DNA from: Aliivibrio finisterrensis
GTDB taxonomy: Bacteria > Pseudomonadota > Gammaproteobacteria > Enterobacterales > Vibrionaceae
Assembly (NCBI RefSeq): GCF_008933155.1
Contig: NZ_WBVP01000010.1
Span: 62,001 to 126,000 of the forward strand
DNA length: 64,000 bases
Direction of reading: 5' to 3'
A program made the position numbers and the translations under genes. Numbering within the stretch: position 1 is the first letter of the stretch; each line of letters starts with the position of its first letter. The notes under the pieces were generated by a model. It saw only the letters and a program-made list of their open reading frames with translations. It ran no database searches and was not told where the DNA came from. Of the stretch, positions 1 to 8,553 are shown in pieces.

Positions 1-116
1 TTGACAGTTTTTTAGGTTTCTTTTGCGTATTAATCGTCAAAAGTCTAATGGCTGAGTTCAAATAAAATATCTATCCGCATTAATTATTCCTTCATTTACC
101 TTAAAATTTCAGATAT

Positions 117-149
117 AAAAAAAGCAGGCTTTTATGGCCTGCTTTTATT
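117..149 (-). terminator. fadR rho-independent terminator
   Basis: A hairpin with arms GCAGGC (124-129) and GCCTGC (137-142), extended by four A/T pairs, has a 7-nt loop. A run of A on the plus strand at 117-123 gives a U tract for a minus-strand transcript ending after fadR. T residues on the other side could make it work in both directions. Confidence 0.8.
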
Positions 150-166
150 TATTTTTAGCGAATAAA

Positions 167-1009
167 TTAATTATCATCTTCTCTAAAGTTACTTGGTAAA
201 TTCAGTTTCATCTCATTCCAAATAAGATTACCGTCCATACCATATTGACGCATTCTTGGCATTACTGCATCTTTTCTTTCTTCTTCACAAATTTGTTTTA
301 AATCACGGTAAAATTGTAAAGCAAGTTGACGTGCTTCTGGGTTTGAAAAGTAATAACTACCAACCCGAGCATATAGCTTTTTAAGTCCGTTAAAAATTAG
401 CCCATAAATTTGGTTTCCTGATTTAAAAGCCACGCCTTGAAATAACATGTAGTCATAATAGTTAAACGTTTTCGCAATTAATATCTCTTCGCGTTTTTCT
501 GGATCTTTTTCATTATCTTCTTTTACTTCAGCCTTAATTTTAACGCCAAAAGGAGACTCTTCAATAAATGCATTCCAACTTTCAGCCGCTAAAAGTTGCT
601 CGCATGAATCAATAACACGGTCAAGAGTACGCAATGAACCTTCTTTATTAGCTTTAAAGGCTTGTCTCATGAATATACAACTAATATTAGTTCGAGCGGC
701 TAATAAGTCTTCTACGATTGACGTCGCATTGTTTGCATCAACCAATGTCATTAACGTATCTAAAATATGAAGACCCGATGTCTCCATATAATTATTTACC
801 TTCGTTGGCTTACCATGTTGAATTGTTAACCAACCATCACGAGCTAAACGCTGAAGAACTTCACGCAATGTTGTTCTAGTCACACCTATAAGCTCAGAAA
901 GCTCACGCTCAGCGGGCAAAATCGACCCTGGTGGGAAACGACCGTTCCAAATACTTTCAATAATGTATTTTTCAGCAAATGCTGCTGGACTTTTAGCCTT
1001 AATAACCAT
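167..1009 (-). CDS. fadR: Fatty acid metabolism regulator FadR
   Basis: GntR-family transcription factor that senses long-chain acyl-CoA; in related bacteria it represses fatty acid degradation genes and activates unsaturated fatty acid synthesis. The N-terminal winged helix (about residues 8-75) includes [24 protein letters not shown], a typical GntR recognition region. The C-terminal half matches the FadR acyl-CoA domain, with [16 protein letters not shown] and [14 protein letters not shown]. At 280 residues it is about 40 longer than the E. coli protein. The extra part (about residues 138-178, rich in E and K) is the insertion known from vibrio FadR, where it adds a second ligand site. It is divergent from nhaB. 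A likely target, fadH, lies in the same window with a matching operator. Confidence 0.96.
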   Translation of the reverse strand: MVIKAKSPAAFAEKYIIESIWNGRFPPGSILPAERELSELIGVTRTTLREVLQRLARDGWLTIQHGKPTKVNNYMETSGLHILDTLMTLVDANNATSIVEDLLAARTNISCIFMRQAFKANKEGSLRTLDRVIDSCEQLLAAESWNAFIEESPFGVKIKAEVKEDNEKDPEKREEILIAKTFNYYDYMLFQGVAFKSGNQIYGLIFNGLKKLYARVGSYYFSNPEARQLALQFYRDLKQICEEERKDAVMPRMRQYGMDGNLIWNEMKLNLPSNFREDDN

Positions 1010-1457
1010 ACAAGTTTACAATCCAATCTTTATATAAAATAACTTCACTCATCATACCACCAGTTCAATAAATTCTTAACCACTTATTAATTTAACTCTC
1101 AATGTAGAAACATTTGCTCTATTTCTTAACCCTTACTTACCTTGAACAATCAAGCAGTAGCTATCTTTTTTTTATCGCTTTCTATCAGTTTTACTCATAA
1201 AACCGAGCAAAGGCACATTTTGATCAATTTACCTCTTTTCGAATATTGACTATTAATGATTTAAGAGTAAAGTTCAGGCGTTTGGTATAAGGGCGGATTT
1301 ATATAGGTAGTTATTTGGCAAAGCAGTAAGGTATTTTTTGTTGTTTTTCTAAATAGTTGTTTATCTTTCAAAAAAAATAATACGTTAGGCGATTATTATC
1401 AACTTCCTACACCTCCTTATGTTTATAGAATCAATGTAATAATCTAGAGAGCATCAC
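1010..1457. other. fadR-nhaB divergent intergenic region
   Basis: A 448-bp AT-rich stretch between two divergent genes, which must hold both promoters. I see no ORF with a plausible start and no RNA gene. One FadR-like half site (ACCAGTT, 1059-1065) lies just upstream of fadR, but the other half does not match. Confidence 0.5.
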
Positions 1458-3053
1458 ATGTCTATTTCACTAGGGAATGCATTTATCAAAAACTTTCTTG
1501 GTAAAGCCCCCGACTGGTACAAAATTGCAATACTGTCATTTTTAGTTATTAACCCTTTTGTATTTTTCCTAATCGACCCATTTACTGCTGGTTGGTTATT
1601 GGTTATTGAGTTCATTTTCACACTGGCAATGGCTCTTAAATGTTACCCATTACAGCCAGGTGGTCTACTTGCCATCGAAGCGATTGCAATAGGAATGACA
1701 AGCCCTGAACAAGTAAAACATGAACTTGTGGCTAATATTGAAGTATTACTTTTACTTGTCTTTATGGTTGCTGGTATTTATTTCATGAAGCAATTGCTTC
1801 TATTTATCTTTACCAAAATTTTGATTGGCATAAAATCGAAAGCAGCTCTTTCTGTTGCATTCTGCTTTACTGCTGCTTTCTTATCCGCGTTCCTTGATGC
1901 TTTAACCGTTATTGCTGTTGTTATCAGTGTTGCTGTTGGCTTCTATGCTATTTATCACCGAGTGGCTTCTGGTCAAGGTGGTACTCCAAGCCACGATCAT
2001 ACATGTGATTCAAATGTAACCGATGAACTGACTCGTGATGATCTTGAAAACTACCGTGCTTTTTTACGAAGTCTTCTTATGCATGCAGGTGTGGGTACTG
2101 CACTTGGTGGCGTAATGACCATGGTAGGCGAACCTCAAAACTTAATCATTGCCGATCAAGCCGGTTGGATGTTTGGTGAATTCATTATTCGCATGCTACC
2201 AATCACTGCCCCTGTATTTATTTGTGGTATGTTAACGTGTTTTGTTGTCGAGAAATTAGGCATCTGTGGTTACGGTGCAAAACTGCCAGCAAATGTTCGT
2301 AATATTCTTGAAGAATATGAAGCGGAAGAACGTAAAAACCGTACTAATATTGATAATGCAAAACTTATCATCCAAGCACTAATTGCGGTATGGTTAATTG
2401 TTGGTCTTGCTATGCATCTTGCTGCAGTAGGACTTATTGGCCTTTCTGTTATTATTCTTGCAACAGCATTTACGGGGGTTATCGAAGAACACTCAATGGG
2501 TAAGGCCTTTGAAGAAGCACTTCCATTTACCGCTCTACTGGCTGTATTCTTTGCCGTTGTTGCCGTAATTATTGACCAAGAATTATTCAAACCAATTATT
2601 GATGCTGTACTTGCCGTAGAAGATAAAGGCTCACAATTGGCTTTATTCTATGTCGCAAATGGCTTGCTATCTATGGTTTCTGATAACGTATTCGTTGGTA
2701 CCGTTTATATTAATGAAGTAAAAACAGCACTATTAGATGGCGTAATTACTCGTGACCAATTCGACTTACTGGCTGTTGCAATCAATACAGGTACAAACTT
2801 ACCATCTGTAGCAACACCTAATGGGCAAGCTGCCTTCCTATTCTTATTAACCTCAGCATTGGCGCCGTTAATTCAATTATCATACGGCCGTATGGTATGG
2901 ATGGCATTGCCATACACGATTGTCTTGGCTCTTGTTGGCTTATTCGGTATTGTATTCTTCCTTGAACCAATGACTGCAATGTTCTACGATTTAGGCTGGA
3001 TCACACCAGGTGTCATTGAAAATGCAACTTCTGCGATTTCTAGTGGTCATTAA
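1458..3053 (+). CDS. nhaB: Na+/H+ antiporter NhaB
   Basis: Inner-membrane antiporter that exports Na+ in exchange for H+, used for sodium and pH homeostasis. The 531-residue length and the start [22 protein letters not shown] match the NhaB family. There are about a dozen hydrophobic segments spread over the whole chain. A conserved NhaB stretch near the middle contains [20 protein letters not shown]. The late segment [22 protein letters not shown] is also typical. The fadR/nhaB/dsbB order is the same as in E. coli, which supports orthology. The ATG at 1458 is preceded by an AGAGAG-like ribosome site. A strong terminator follows the stop. Confidence 0.97.
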   Translation: MSISLGNAFIKNFLGKAPDWYKIAILSFLVINPFVFFLIDPFTAGWLLVIEFIFTLAMALKCYPLQPGGLLAIEAIAIGMTSPEQVKHELVANIEVLLLLVFMVAGIYFMKQLLLFIFTKILIGIKSKAALSVAFCFTAAFLSAFLDALTVIAVVISVAVGFYAIYHRVASGQGGTPSHDHTCDSNVTDELTRDDLENYRAFLRSLLMHAGVGTALGGVMTMVGEPQNLIIADQAGWMFGEFIIRMLPITAPVFICGMLTCFVVEKLGICGYGAKLPANVRNILEEYEAEERKNRTNIDNAKLIIQALIAVWLIVGLAMHLAAVGLIGLSVIILATAFTGVIEEHSMGKAFEEALPFTALLAVFFAVVAVIIDQELFKPIIDAVLAVEDKGSQLALFYVANGLLSMVSDNVFVGTVYINEVKTALLDGVITRDQFDLLAVAINTGTNLPSVATPNGQAAFLFLLTSALAPLIQLSYGRMVWMALPYTIVLALVGLFGIVFFLEPMTAMFYDLGWITPGVIENATSAISSGH

Positions 3054-3076
3054 GAAGGTATAAACACTTTTGATAT

Positions 3077-3111
3077 GAAAGGCTCTGTTTATACGGAGCC
3101 TTTCTTTTTTT
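3077..3111 (+). terminator. nhaB terminator just upstream of dsbB
   Basis: Perfect 9-bp stem GAAAGGCTC (3077-3085) / GAGCCTTTC (3096-3104) followed by seven T. It lies only 16 nt before the dsbB start codon, so dsbB needs read-through or a promoter overlapping this hairpin. Confidence 0.85.
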
Positions 3112-3126
3112 ATTAAGGAATAATTA

Positions 3127-3642
3127 ATGCAAGCCCTCAACCATTTTTCCTGCATTCGCTTATCTTGGCTGCTATTGCTTCTTTGTATCGCTGCTTTTGA
3201 AGCTGCAGCTCTTACTTTTCAACACGTCATGAAATTACCACCTTGTGTAATGTGTATTTATGAACGTGTTGCCATGATGGGAATTGGTGGTGCCGCAATT
3301 ATTGGATTATTAAACCCAAATAATCTCATTATTCGCTGGTGTGGTTTTGTTGCTTGGGGGATCAGTGCAGGATGGGGATTAAAGCTCGCTCTTCAACATG
3401 TGGATTTCCAATTAAACCCATCACCTTTCGCTACCTGCGATTTATTCGTCACCTTCCCTTCATGGGCACCACTCAACAAATGGGCACCCTGGATGTTTGA
3501 AGCGTATGGTGACTGCAGTAAGATTGTATGGCAATTCTTAACGCTAACGATGCCTCAATGGTTAGTTATTATCTTTGCTGGTAACTTAATGGCTTTGGCT
3601 ATTTTTGTTGTTGCTCAATTTTTTAATAAGAAATCAGCCTAA
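3127..3642 (+). CDS. dsbB: Disulfide bond formation protein DsbB
   Basis: Four-helix inner-membrane oxidoreductase that re-oxidises periplasmic DsbA and passes electrons to quinone. The first periplasmic loop holds the CVMC redox pair in LPPCVMCIYERV (about residues 39-46). The second loop holds the other pair, one Cys in FATCDLF and one in YGDCSKI. Four hydrophobic segments fit the family topology, and 171 residues is the usual size. AAGGAA at 3116-3121 is a good ribosome site. The gene sits directly after the nhaB terminator. Its quinone dependence links it to the men genes later in the window only in a general way. Confidence 0.95.
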   Translation: MQALNHFSCIRLSWLLLLLCIAAFEAAALTFQHVMKLPPCVMCIYERVAMMGIGGAAIIGLLNPNNLIIRWCGFVAWGISAGWGLKLALQHVDFQLNPSPFATCDLFVTFPSWAPLNKWAPWMFEAYGDCSKIVWQFLTLTMPQWLVIIFAGNLMALAIFVVAQFFNKKSA

Positions 3643-3661
3643 CAACCTTTTGATTTAACAC

Positions 3662-3693
3662 AAAAAAGCCATCAATCAGTTGATGGCTTTTTT
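3662..3693. terminator. Bidirectional terminator between dsbB and the SEC-C gene
   Basis: A hairpin of six A, GCCATCAA, a 4-nt loop, TTGATGGC and six T. The symmetric A and T runs fit termination of both convergent transcripts. Confidence 0.88.
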
Positions 3694-3724
3694 ATTCTAT
3701 TTTTACTAAGAAATAGCTTCGTGT

Positions 3725-4339
3725 TTATTTACCACAACACTTCTTAAACTTCTTACCGCTTTCGCACGGGCAAGCATCATTACGGCCCACATCTTTATAT
3801 GGATTTACCTTTTGGCCTTTATAGCCAATTTGGTATTCATCCGCAGCCATTGCTACTTCTTGTATCATAAAATCAATTTTCGGCAACATCTGCTCTAGCG
3901 TTGGTGGCGTATCAATTCCTGTTTCAGCCATTTGACGATGAGTTTCTTTTTCATCAACGGCAAGCATCATAGTCGTCAGTAATGCAGACAGCATTCGCAT
4001 CGTGCCATCCGCTACTTGAAGGTCAGCCCATAACTCTTCAACCGTTGGCCATAGCGTCATAAAGCCTTCGGCAAATTCTGCTACATCATCAAGATTATCA
4101 AAATTTACAACCTCAGTGACTTCATATTCATGGCGCTTAAGTAACGTATATTGATGTTCAATTTGTTGAGAAACTGGTTTTATCATTTCAAGCGCACTAT
4201 CATTACCTAGAAGATCTTTTAACCATACTTCAGGATCTAACGGTTTGGTTGCCATGTTAGCAGCAAGAATAGCCCCTTCTAAAAAGAGGCTAGAACAAGG
4301 TAATTCGACGCCATTTGATCCAATTAATTGATACTTCAT
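3725..4339 (-). CDS. SEC-C motif protein, YecA/UPF0149-like
   Basis: A 204-residue cytoplasmic protein. The C-terminus GRNDACPCESGKKFKKCCGK is a SEC-C zinc-binding motif (CxC then CC), as found at the end of SecA and in YecA-type proteins. The helical part before it resembles the UPF0149/YecA family. Its function is not established; a role near ribosomes or secretion is only suggested by the SEC-C module of other proteins. It is transcribed alone and converges on dsbB across a shared terminator. No signal peptide or membrane segment is seen. Confidence 0.75.
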   Translation of the reverse strand: MKYQLIGSNGVELPCSSLFLEGAILAANMATKPLDPEVWLKDLLGNDSALEMIKPVSQQIEHQYTLLKRHEYEVTEVVNFDNLDDVAEFAEGFMTLWPTVEELWADLQVADGTMRMLSALLTTMMLAVDEKETHRQMAETGIDTPPTLEQMLPKIDFMIQEVAMAADEYQIGYKGQKVNPYKDVGRNDACPCESGKKFKKCCGK

Positions 4340-4440
4340 GATTTATTCACTTCTGAAATTAAGTTTCAGCGTAGTATAGCGTAAATAATTATTAGAACCT
4401 AAGTGCCGTTATTATTAATTTTTTGCTGTCGAGAAATATT

Positions 4441-4971
4441 ATGGAAAAAAACCGAGGATTTACCCTAATTGAATTAATTGTTGTTATTGTTATTTTAGGA
4501 ATTTTAGCTGTAACAGCCGCGCCAAAGTTTTTAAACCTGCAAGATGATGCTCATGAGTCTAGAATTGCTGGTGTTTTTTCTGCCTTTACTGCCGCAGTGA
4601 CTATGTACCATGGTGCTTGGATATTACAAGGAGAACCTTCTGCAAGCTCAGGTGTTGGCGTTATTTTTTCTGATGAAACTATTTATCCATCAAATGAAGG
4701 ATTTCCATTAGGTACAACTTATCATGGTAAAATTACAGGTGAAGGTTGTGGTGAGCTTTGGAATGCATTATTAAATCAAGACTTAACTATCGAACCTTAT
4801 AATTCTTTTACTAATATTAACGCTGATATTCAATATGGCTATACAGCCTCTGATGAATGTTTCTATTCATATGTTAGTGATTATAATAATGGAACCTCTA
4901 CCGGAAATGAGCTTTTCTATTCTCCAAGTACAGGGGAAACATATGTCAAACCATATAACAAATCAAAATAA
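4441..4971 (+). CDS. Orphan type IV pilin-like (prepilin) protein
   Basis: The N-terminus MEKNRGFTLIELIVVIVILG is a class III prepilin leader. A prepilin peptidase would cut after G6 and leave F1 with E at +5, followed by a hydrophobic helix. The remaining 150 or so residues form a variable globular head with two Cys (EGCGELW and DECFYSY), probably a disulfide loop. It resembles MSHA-type or minor pilins. The ATG at 4441 is preferred over an upstream TTG at 4423 because the leader then has the normal short basic form. No assembly ATPase, platform protein or peptidase is nearby, so it must use machinery encoded elsewhere. The target system cannot be read from this window. Confidence 0.85.
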   Translation: MEKNRGFTLIELIVVIVILGILAVTAAPKFLNLQDDAHESRIAGVFSAFTAAVTMYHGAWILQGEPSASSGVGVIFSDETIYPSNEGFPLGTTYHGKITGEGCGELWNALLNQDLTIEPYNSFTNINADIQYGYTASDECFYSYVSDYNNGTSTGNELFYSPSTGETYVKPYNKSK

Positions 4972-5026
4972 GTGACATAGTTCCCCTTTCCCCCTACAAT
5001 CCAACCTCCAATAAAAGAGGTGGGAT

Positions 5027-5974
5027 ATGCAAGTAATACTAGGCCCGATGGAGGGCGTACTCGATCATTTAATGCGTGAACTATTAACTGAAATTAATGA
5101 CTATGATTTCTGCGTTACAGAGTTTGTTCGCATCGTAGACCAGTTGTTACCTCCACACGTATTCCACCGTATCAGTCCAGAACTACTCAATGGCAGTAAA
5201 ACACAATCAGGCACTCCTATCCGCGTACAACTATTAGGACAAGAGCCTAATTGGATGGCAGAAAATGCCGTACGTGCTATTGAACTCGGCTCTGATGGTA
5301 TTGATCTTAACTTTGGTTGCCCAGCAAAAGCGGTAAACAAAAGTCGAGGTGGTGCTGCGCTATTAAAAGATCCTGAATTAATTTATCAGATCGTAAAATC
5401 GTGTCGTGATGCCGTTCCAAGTGATAAAAAAGTCACAGCGAAGATCCGCTTAGGCTGGGAAAACCCAGAAGAGTGCTTTGCTATTTCTGATGCGATAAAA
5501 CAAGCTGGCGCAAGCGAACTAACCATTCATGCCAGAACTAAAGTTGATGGTTACCGCGCAGAAGAAATAAAGTGGGATTACATTAACCAAGTTCGTCAAA
5601 AAGTTGATATCCCAATTATCGCAAACGGTGAGATTTGGAACTATGAAGATGGACAACGTTGTATTGCAGCAACAGGTATTGATTCATTAATGGTGTGTCG
5701 TGGCGCATTCAACATTCCTAACTTAGGTAATGTTGTAAAACACAATCACACTAAGATGCCATGGCCAGAAGTGATCGCACTTTTAATTCATTATTCAAAA
5801 TTACAAATGGCAGGTGACAAAGGCCAGTATTATTCAAACCGAGTAAAACAATGGTTAGTTTATCTTCGCCAAGAATACACTGAGGCAAAGGACATTTTTA
5901 TGGATATTCGAAGCCATAAAAAATCAGACCCTATCGTTGCAAGACTACACCAAGAGCTAGAAAAAGTAAGCTAA
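5027..5974 (+). CDS. dusC: tRNA-dihydrouridine(16) synthase DusC
   Basis: FMN- and NADPH-dependent enzyme that reduces a D-loop uridine in tRNA to dihydrouridine. The TIM-barrel start [20 protein letters not shown] is typical of DusC. The catalytic cysteine is in [21 protein letters not shown]. The FMN-phosphate region includes IIANGEIW and [15 protein letters not shown]. At 315 residues it has the DusC length and lacks the extensions of DusA or DusB. AGAGGTGGG just upstream is a very strong ribosome site and fixes the start. It is followed by a terminator whose distal arm lies in the end of the convergent GGDEF gene. Confidence 0.93.
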   Translation: MQVILGPMEGVLDHLMRELLTEINDYDFCVTEFVRIVDQLLPPHVFHRISPELLNGSKTQSGTPIRVQLLGQEPNWMAENAVRAIELGSDGIDLNFGCPAKAVNKSRGGAALLKDPELIYQIVKSCRDAVPSDKKVTAKIRLGWENPEECFAISDAIKQAGASELTIHARTKVDGYRAEEIKWDYINQVRQKVDIPIIANGEIWNYEDGQRCIAATGIDSLMVCRGAFNIPNLGNVVKHNHTKMPWPEVIALLIHYSKLQMAGDKGQYYSNRVKQWLVYLRQEYTEAKDIFMDIRSHKKSDPIVARLHQELEKVS

Positions 5975-5991
5975 CTCTTTAAAACAAATAT

Positions 5992-6024
5992 AAACCGAGT
6001 TTATGAAAAATACACTCGGTTTTT
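5992..6024 (+). terminator. dusC terminator overlapping the next gene
   Basis: Stem AAACCGAGT (5992-6000) / ACTCGGTTT (6014-6022) with a T run. The right arm is inside the last codons of the convergent GGDEF gene, so that sequence is both coding and structural. Confidence 0.75.
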
Positions 6025-7473
6025 ACCATCTTGTTTTGCTTTATAAAGAAGATCATCTGCTTTTTTGATGACATGCTCAAATGAGAAGTCTTGTTGAGAA
6101 TCAATTACTGCAACACCACCAGAGACAGTAAAGCCACCTTTCACCACTTTACCAGAAGAGTCTTGAATAGATTTTCTCACTCTCTCGCAAATATTTTCCA
6201 AACTGGCTCTTGATTCTGCATTAATACAAATCACAAACTCTTCACCGCCAAATCGTGAAACAATGTCGCTATCACGCACACTTTTATTCAGAATTTTGGC
6301 GACATATATAATCGCCTCATCGCCCACATCATGACCAAATACATCATTAATTTGTTTAAAATCATCAATATCATACAAAGCAAAACCAACATACTTCTTA
6401 ACCACCCGATCTTGTAAGCTCATTTCAAAGCCTCGACGGTTGTACAAGCCCGTCATTGGATCTTGCTTTGCTAAGTCGCGATAATAGCGCTGAGATAAAT
6501 GAGTTTGATAATAAAACATCGATAAAACAGCAAGAATATAGGTTACAAATATCAAGGTTAACAATTTAATATCGTGGGTCAAAAAACTAATTAGTTCTTC
6601 TTTTATTGAGCTTTTGTAATATAGAAAGTAGGTAAAATTAGTATCCGCAAGTGTCACTGGCTGCATAAAACGATACTGTTCAAATCGTTCATATTGATCA
6701 CTCTCTAATAGCTGAATATGCTTTGAAACATCATTATTTGAACGTAACAACTCCTCAACCGACAAATCAATAGCTAATACCCCCTTAAAGAAGTCTTTAT
6801 AGTAGATCGGTGTAGAAAAAGTGAGAACTTCTAAACCATCAAAAAAAGCATCGGTATAAGGTGGTGTAAAGGTGACATACTTTTGATTTTTATTCTTCAT
6901 ACTGTTTTTCCAGTATGGTCGAGAATAGATAGTGTCTAATGTTTGTTTCGTTAAATTTTCTGCGATTTGCTTTGGTGAAGAAATAATATAATCGAACTTA
7001 GAGATAAAGTAGATACCATGAAGGTACTTTTCATAATCATGGATAAAAGAAATAACGGGGGCAAGAATCACTTTCTTAGAGGCAATCTCATGAAGCTCAG
7101 AGTCTGGCTCACACAATGCTTCAGAACCTGCAATACTGTAATCTAAACGGCTATTTGGTACAGAAACATCTTGATTCGCCATTACTGCACTTTGATCATT
7201 ACTCGGACGAATAACACAAAGACCAGCCTGTTCATCTAATTCAAAATTATGATTATAAAAACCACCTGAGCTTTGTTTGTAAAGCTGAGATAAGTTGTAA
7301 TCAAGCGAAATCATTACTTTAATTGAACGCTGTAGAGAATCAATAATACGATCATACTCTCGGTTTACTTGTCGTTGAACCGACCCAATATGATTATCTA
7401 AAACAATGCTTAGCAACAACACTAAAAATAGTGTTGGTATAATAAAGATATGTTTTAAATTAGATTTCGGCAT
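6001..7473 (-). CDS. Membrane diguanylate cyclase (GGDEF) with periplasmic sensor
   Basis: Probable c-di-GMP synthase. A first membrane segment lies at about residues 9-26 and a second at about 300-322; between them is a periplasmic sensor region of about 270 residues that looks Cache-like. The GGDEF domain follows (about 335-490). Its active-site motif is GGEEF (409-413), which is compatible with activity. An RxxD inhibitory site (R400-D403) sits five residues before it, as in product-inhibited cyclases. No EAL or HD-GYP domain is present. It is a single gene, with an inverted repeat in its upstream region. The ligand is unknown. Confidence 0.92.
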   Translation of the reverse strand: MPKSNLKHIFIIPTLFLVLLLSIVLDNHIGSVQRQVNREYDRIIDSLQRSIKVMISLDYNLSQLYKQSSGGFYNHNFELDEQAGLCVIRPSNDQSAVMANQDVSVPNSRLDYSIAGSEALCEPDSELHEIASKKVILAPVISFIHDYEKYLHGIYFISKFDYIISSPKQIAENLTKQTLDTIYSRPYWKNSMKNKNQKYVTFTPPYTDAFFDGLEVLTFSTPIYYKDFFKGVLAIDLSVEELLRSNNDVSKHIQLLESDQYERFEQYRFMQPVTLADTNFTYFLYYKSSIKEELISFLTHDIKLLTLIFVTYILAVLSMFYYQTHLSQRYYRDLAKQDPMTGLYNRRGFEMSLQDRVVKKYVGFALYDIDDFKQINDVFGHDVGDEAIIYVAKILNKSVRDSDIVSRFGGEEFVICINAESRASLENICERVRKSIQDSSGKVVKGGFTVSGGVAVIDSQQDFSFEHVIKKADDLLYKAKQDGKNRVYFS

Positions 7474-7572
7474 ATATAAATTATTTAACAGAAAATGAAC
7501 AGACCATATTACCTATTTCTTTGCTGAATATCTCGCAAAAACACTTCTTTTTACATTTAACTGACAGTGATA

Positions 7573-7614
7573 CCAATACCAATAATTAGATGATTTATTT
7601 ATGCTTGGTATTGG
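7573..7614. repeat. Perfect 10-bp inverted repeat
   Basis: CCAATACCAA (7573-7582) and TTGGTATTGG (7605-7614) are exact inverted copies separated by 22 nt. No T run follows on either strand, so it is not a standard terminator. It lies between the hypothetical gene at 7644 and the start of the GGDEF gene. Confidence 0.6.
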
Positions 7615-7643
7615 AATTAATTTCCAAAAGAAACATTCAGTTA

Positions 7644-8468
7644 CTAACGAACCATTTGAGAAAGTACAGAAATGCCAGACTTAGAAAATGCTTTTGAAGT
7701 CACCATATTTTCAATCTCTTGTGAGCCATAGCGTTCACCGTCATAAACAATAACAATACTTTCATCTCCTGATTGTAAGAAGTTAGTTTCGCCAAACTCC
7801 GTGTATCGTGTCGCTCCAATACTAATAATCGCTTGTTCTGGATAATTTGCATTAAATAAATATAAAGCTAGATTTTCAGCGGGACCTTCATCTTTCTGGT
7901 TATTCATTCGGTCAATCATCCACTCACTCAATTGTTCATGAAAATAGCTGTAATCAATCGCAGCGCTGTCTTCTCCATATCGATTCATTTGACCGTTACG
8001 AATATGAAAACTTGCAATACGGTAGGAGTCTAGCTCACATCCTTTAGTAAACGAAGTTAACTCAATAAAATCGTGCGAGATCCCTTTGGTATTTTCACCC
8101 CAGTTTTTCTTCTCACTTATCTTTTTTGCATTGGGCTTTCTAATTGAACAATCATTGTATGCCGCAAACTTCACCGGAGTTAACGCCACGACTTTGTTGT
8201 CTTGATAAGTGATATCAAACACAATCGCAACTTCTGGTTCAATTTGCAGGTTATCAGCATCATTAGGTGGGATAATAGAGTCAGACGACAAAGGATATTG
8301 AGATAAGAATCCTGCTTGTTGTGATGGGATATAAAATGGAAACAGTGCTTTGGGTTGAATGGCATTTTCAACTTTTACACTTAAAAAGTCAGTCGCTTCC
8401 CCTGCTTGCTCCAGATGCCCAGCAAAGTTACCTGCTACACCAAAACCCACTGCATGTTTAAATGTCAT
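7644..8468 (-). CDS. Conserved hypothetical protein, possibly DUF5718-like
   Basis: A 274-residue soluble protein without signal peptide or membrane segment. It starts MTFKHAVGFGVAGNFAGHLEQAGE and contains EPEVAIVFDITYQDNKVV, KFAAYNDCSIRKPN and SIGATRYTEFGETNFL. The pattern of an acidic EPE motif and a later glycine-rich strand is reminiscent of fumarylacetoacetate-hydrolase-like folds. I also connect it from memory with DUF5718. Neither link was tested. It is monocistronic and no neighbour suggests a pathway. The function is unknown. Confidence 0.6.
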   Translation of the reverse strand: MTFKHAVGFGVAGNFAGHLEQAGEATDFLSVKVENAIQPKALFPFYIPSQQAGFLSQYPLSSDSIIPPNDADNLQIEPEVAIVFDITYQDNKVVALTPVKFAAYNDCSIRKPNAKKISEKKNWGENTKGISHDFIELTSFTKGCELDSYRIASFHIRNGQMNRYGEDSAAIDYSYFHEQLSEWMIDRMNNQKDEGPAENLALYLFNANYPEQAIISIGATRYTEFGETNFLQSGDESIVIVYDGERYGSQEIENMVTSKAFSKSGISVLSQMVR

Positions 8469-8553
8469 ATTGCCTTCTTAATTATTCTAAAAGTAACGTT
8501 AAGAAGGCACCTTAATTTATTCTTTAATTCTGTTCGATGATACGGATCTAATT

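Noticed and set aside
1050-1070. FadR autoregulatory operator upstream of fadR.
   Set aside because: Only one half site (ACCAGTT) fits; the other half does not match the palindrome.
2270-2590. 106-codon minus-strand ORF inside nhaB.
   Set aside because: It is fully within a well-conserved gene and has no domain or neighbour support.
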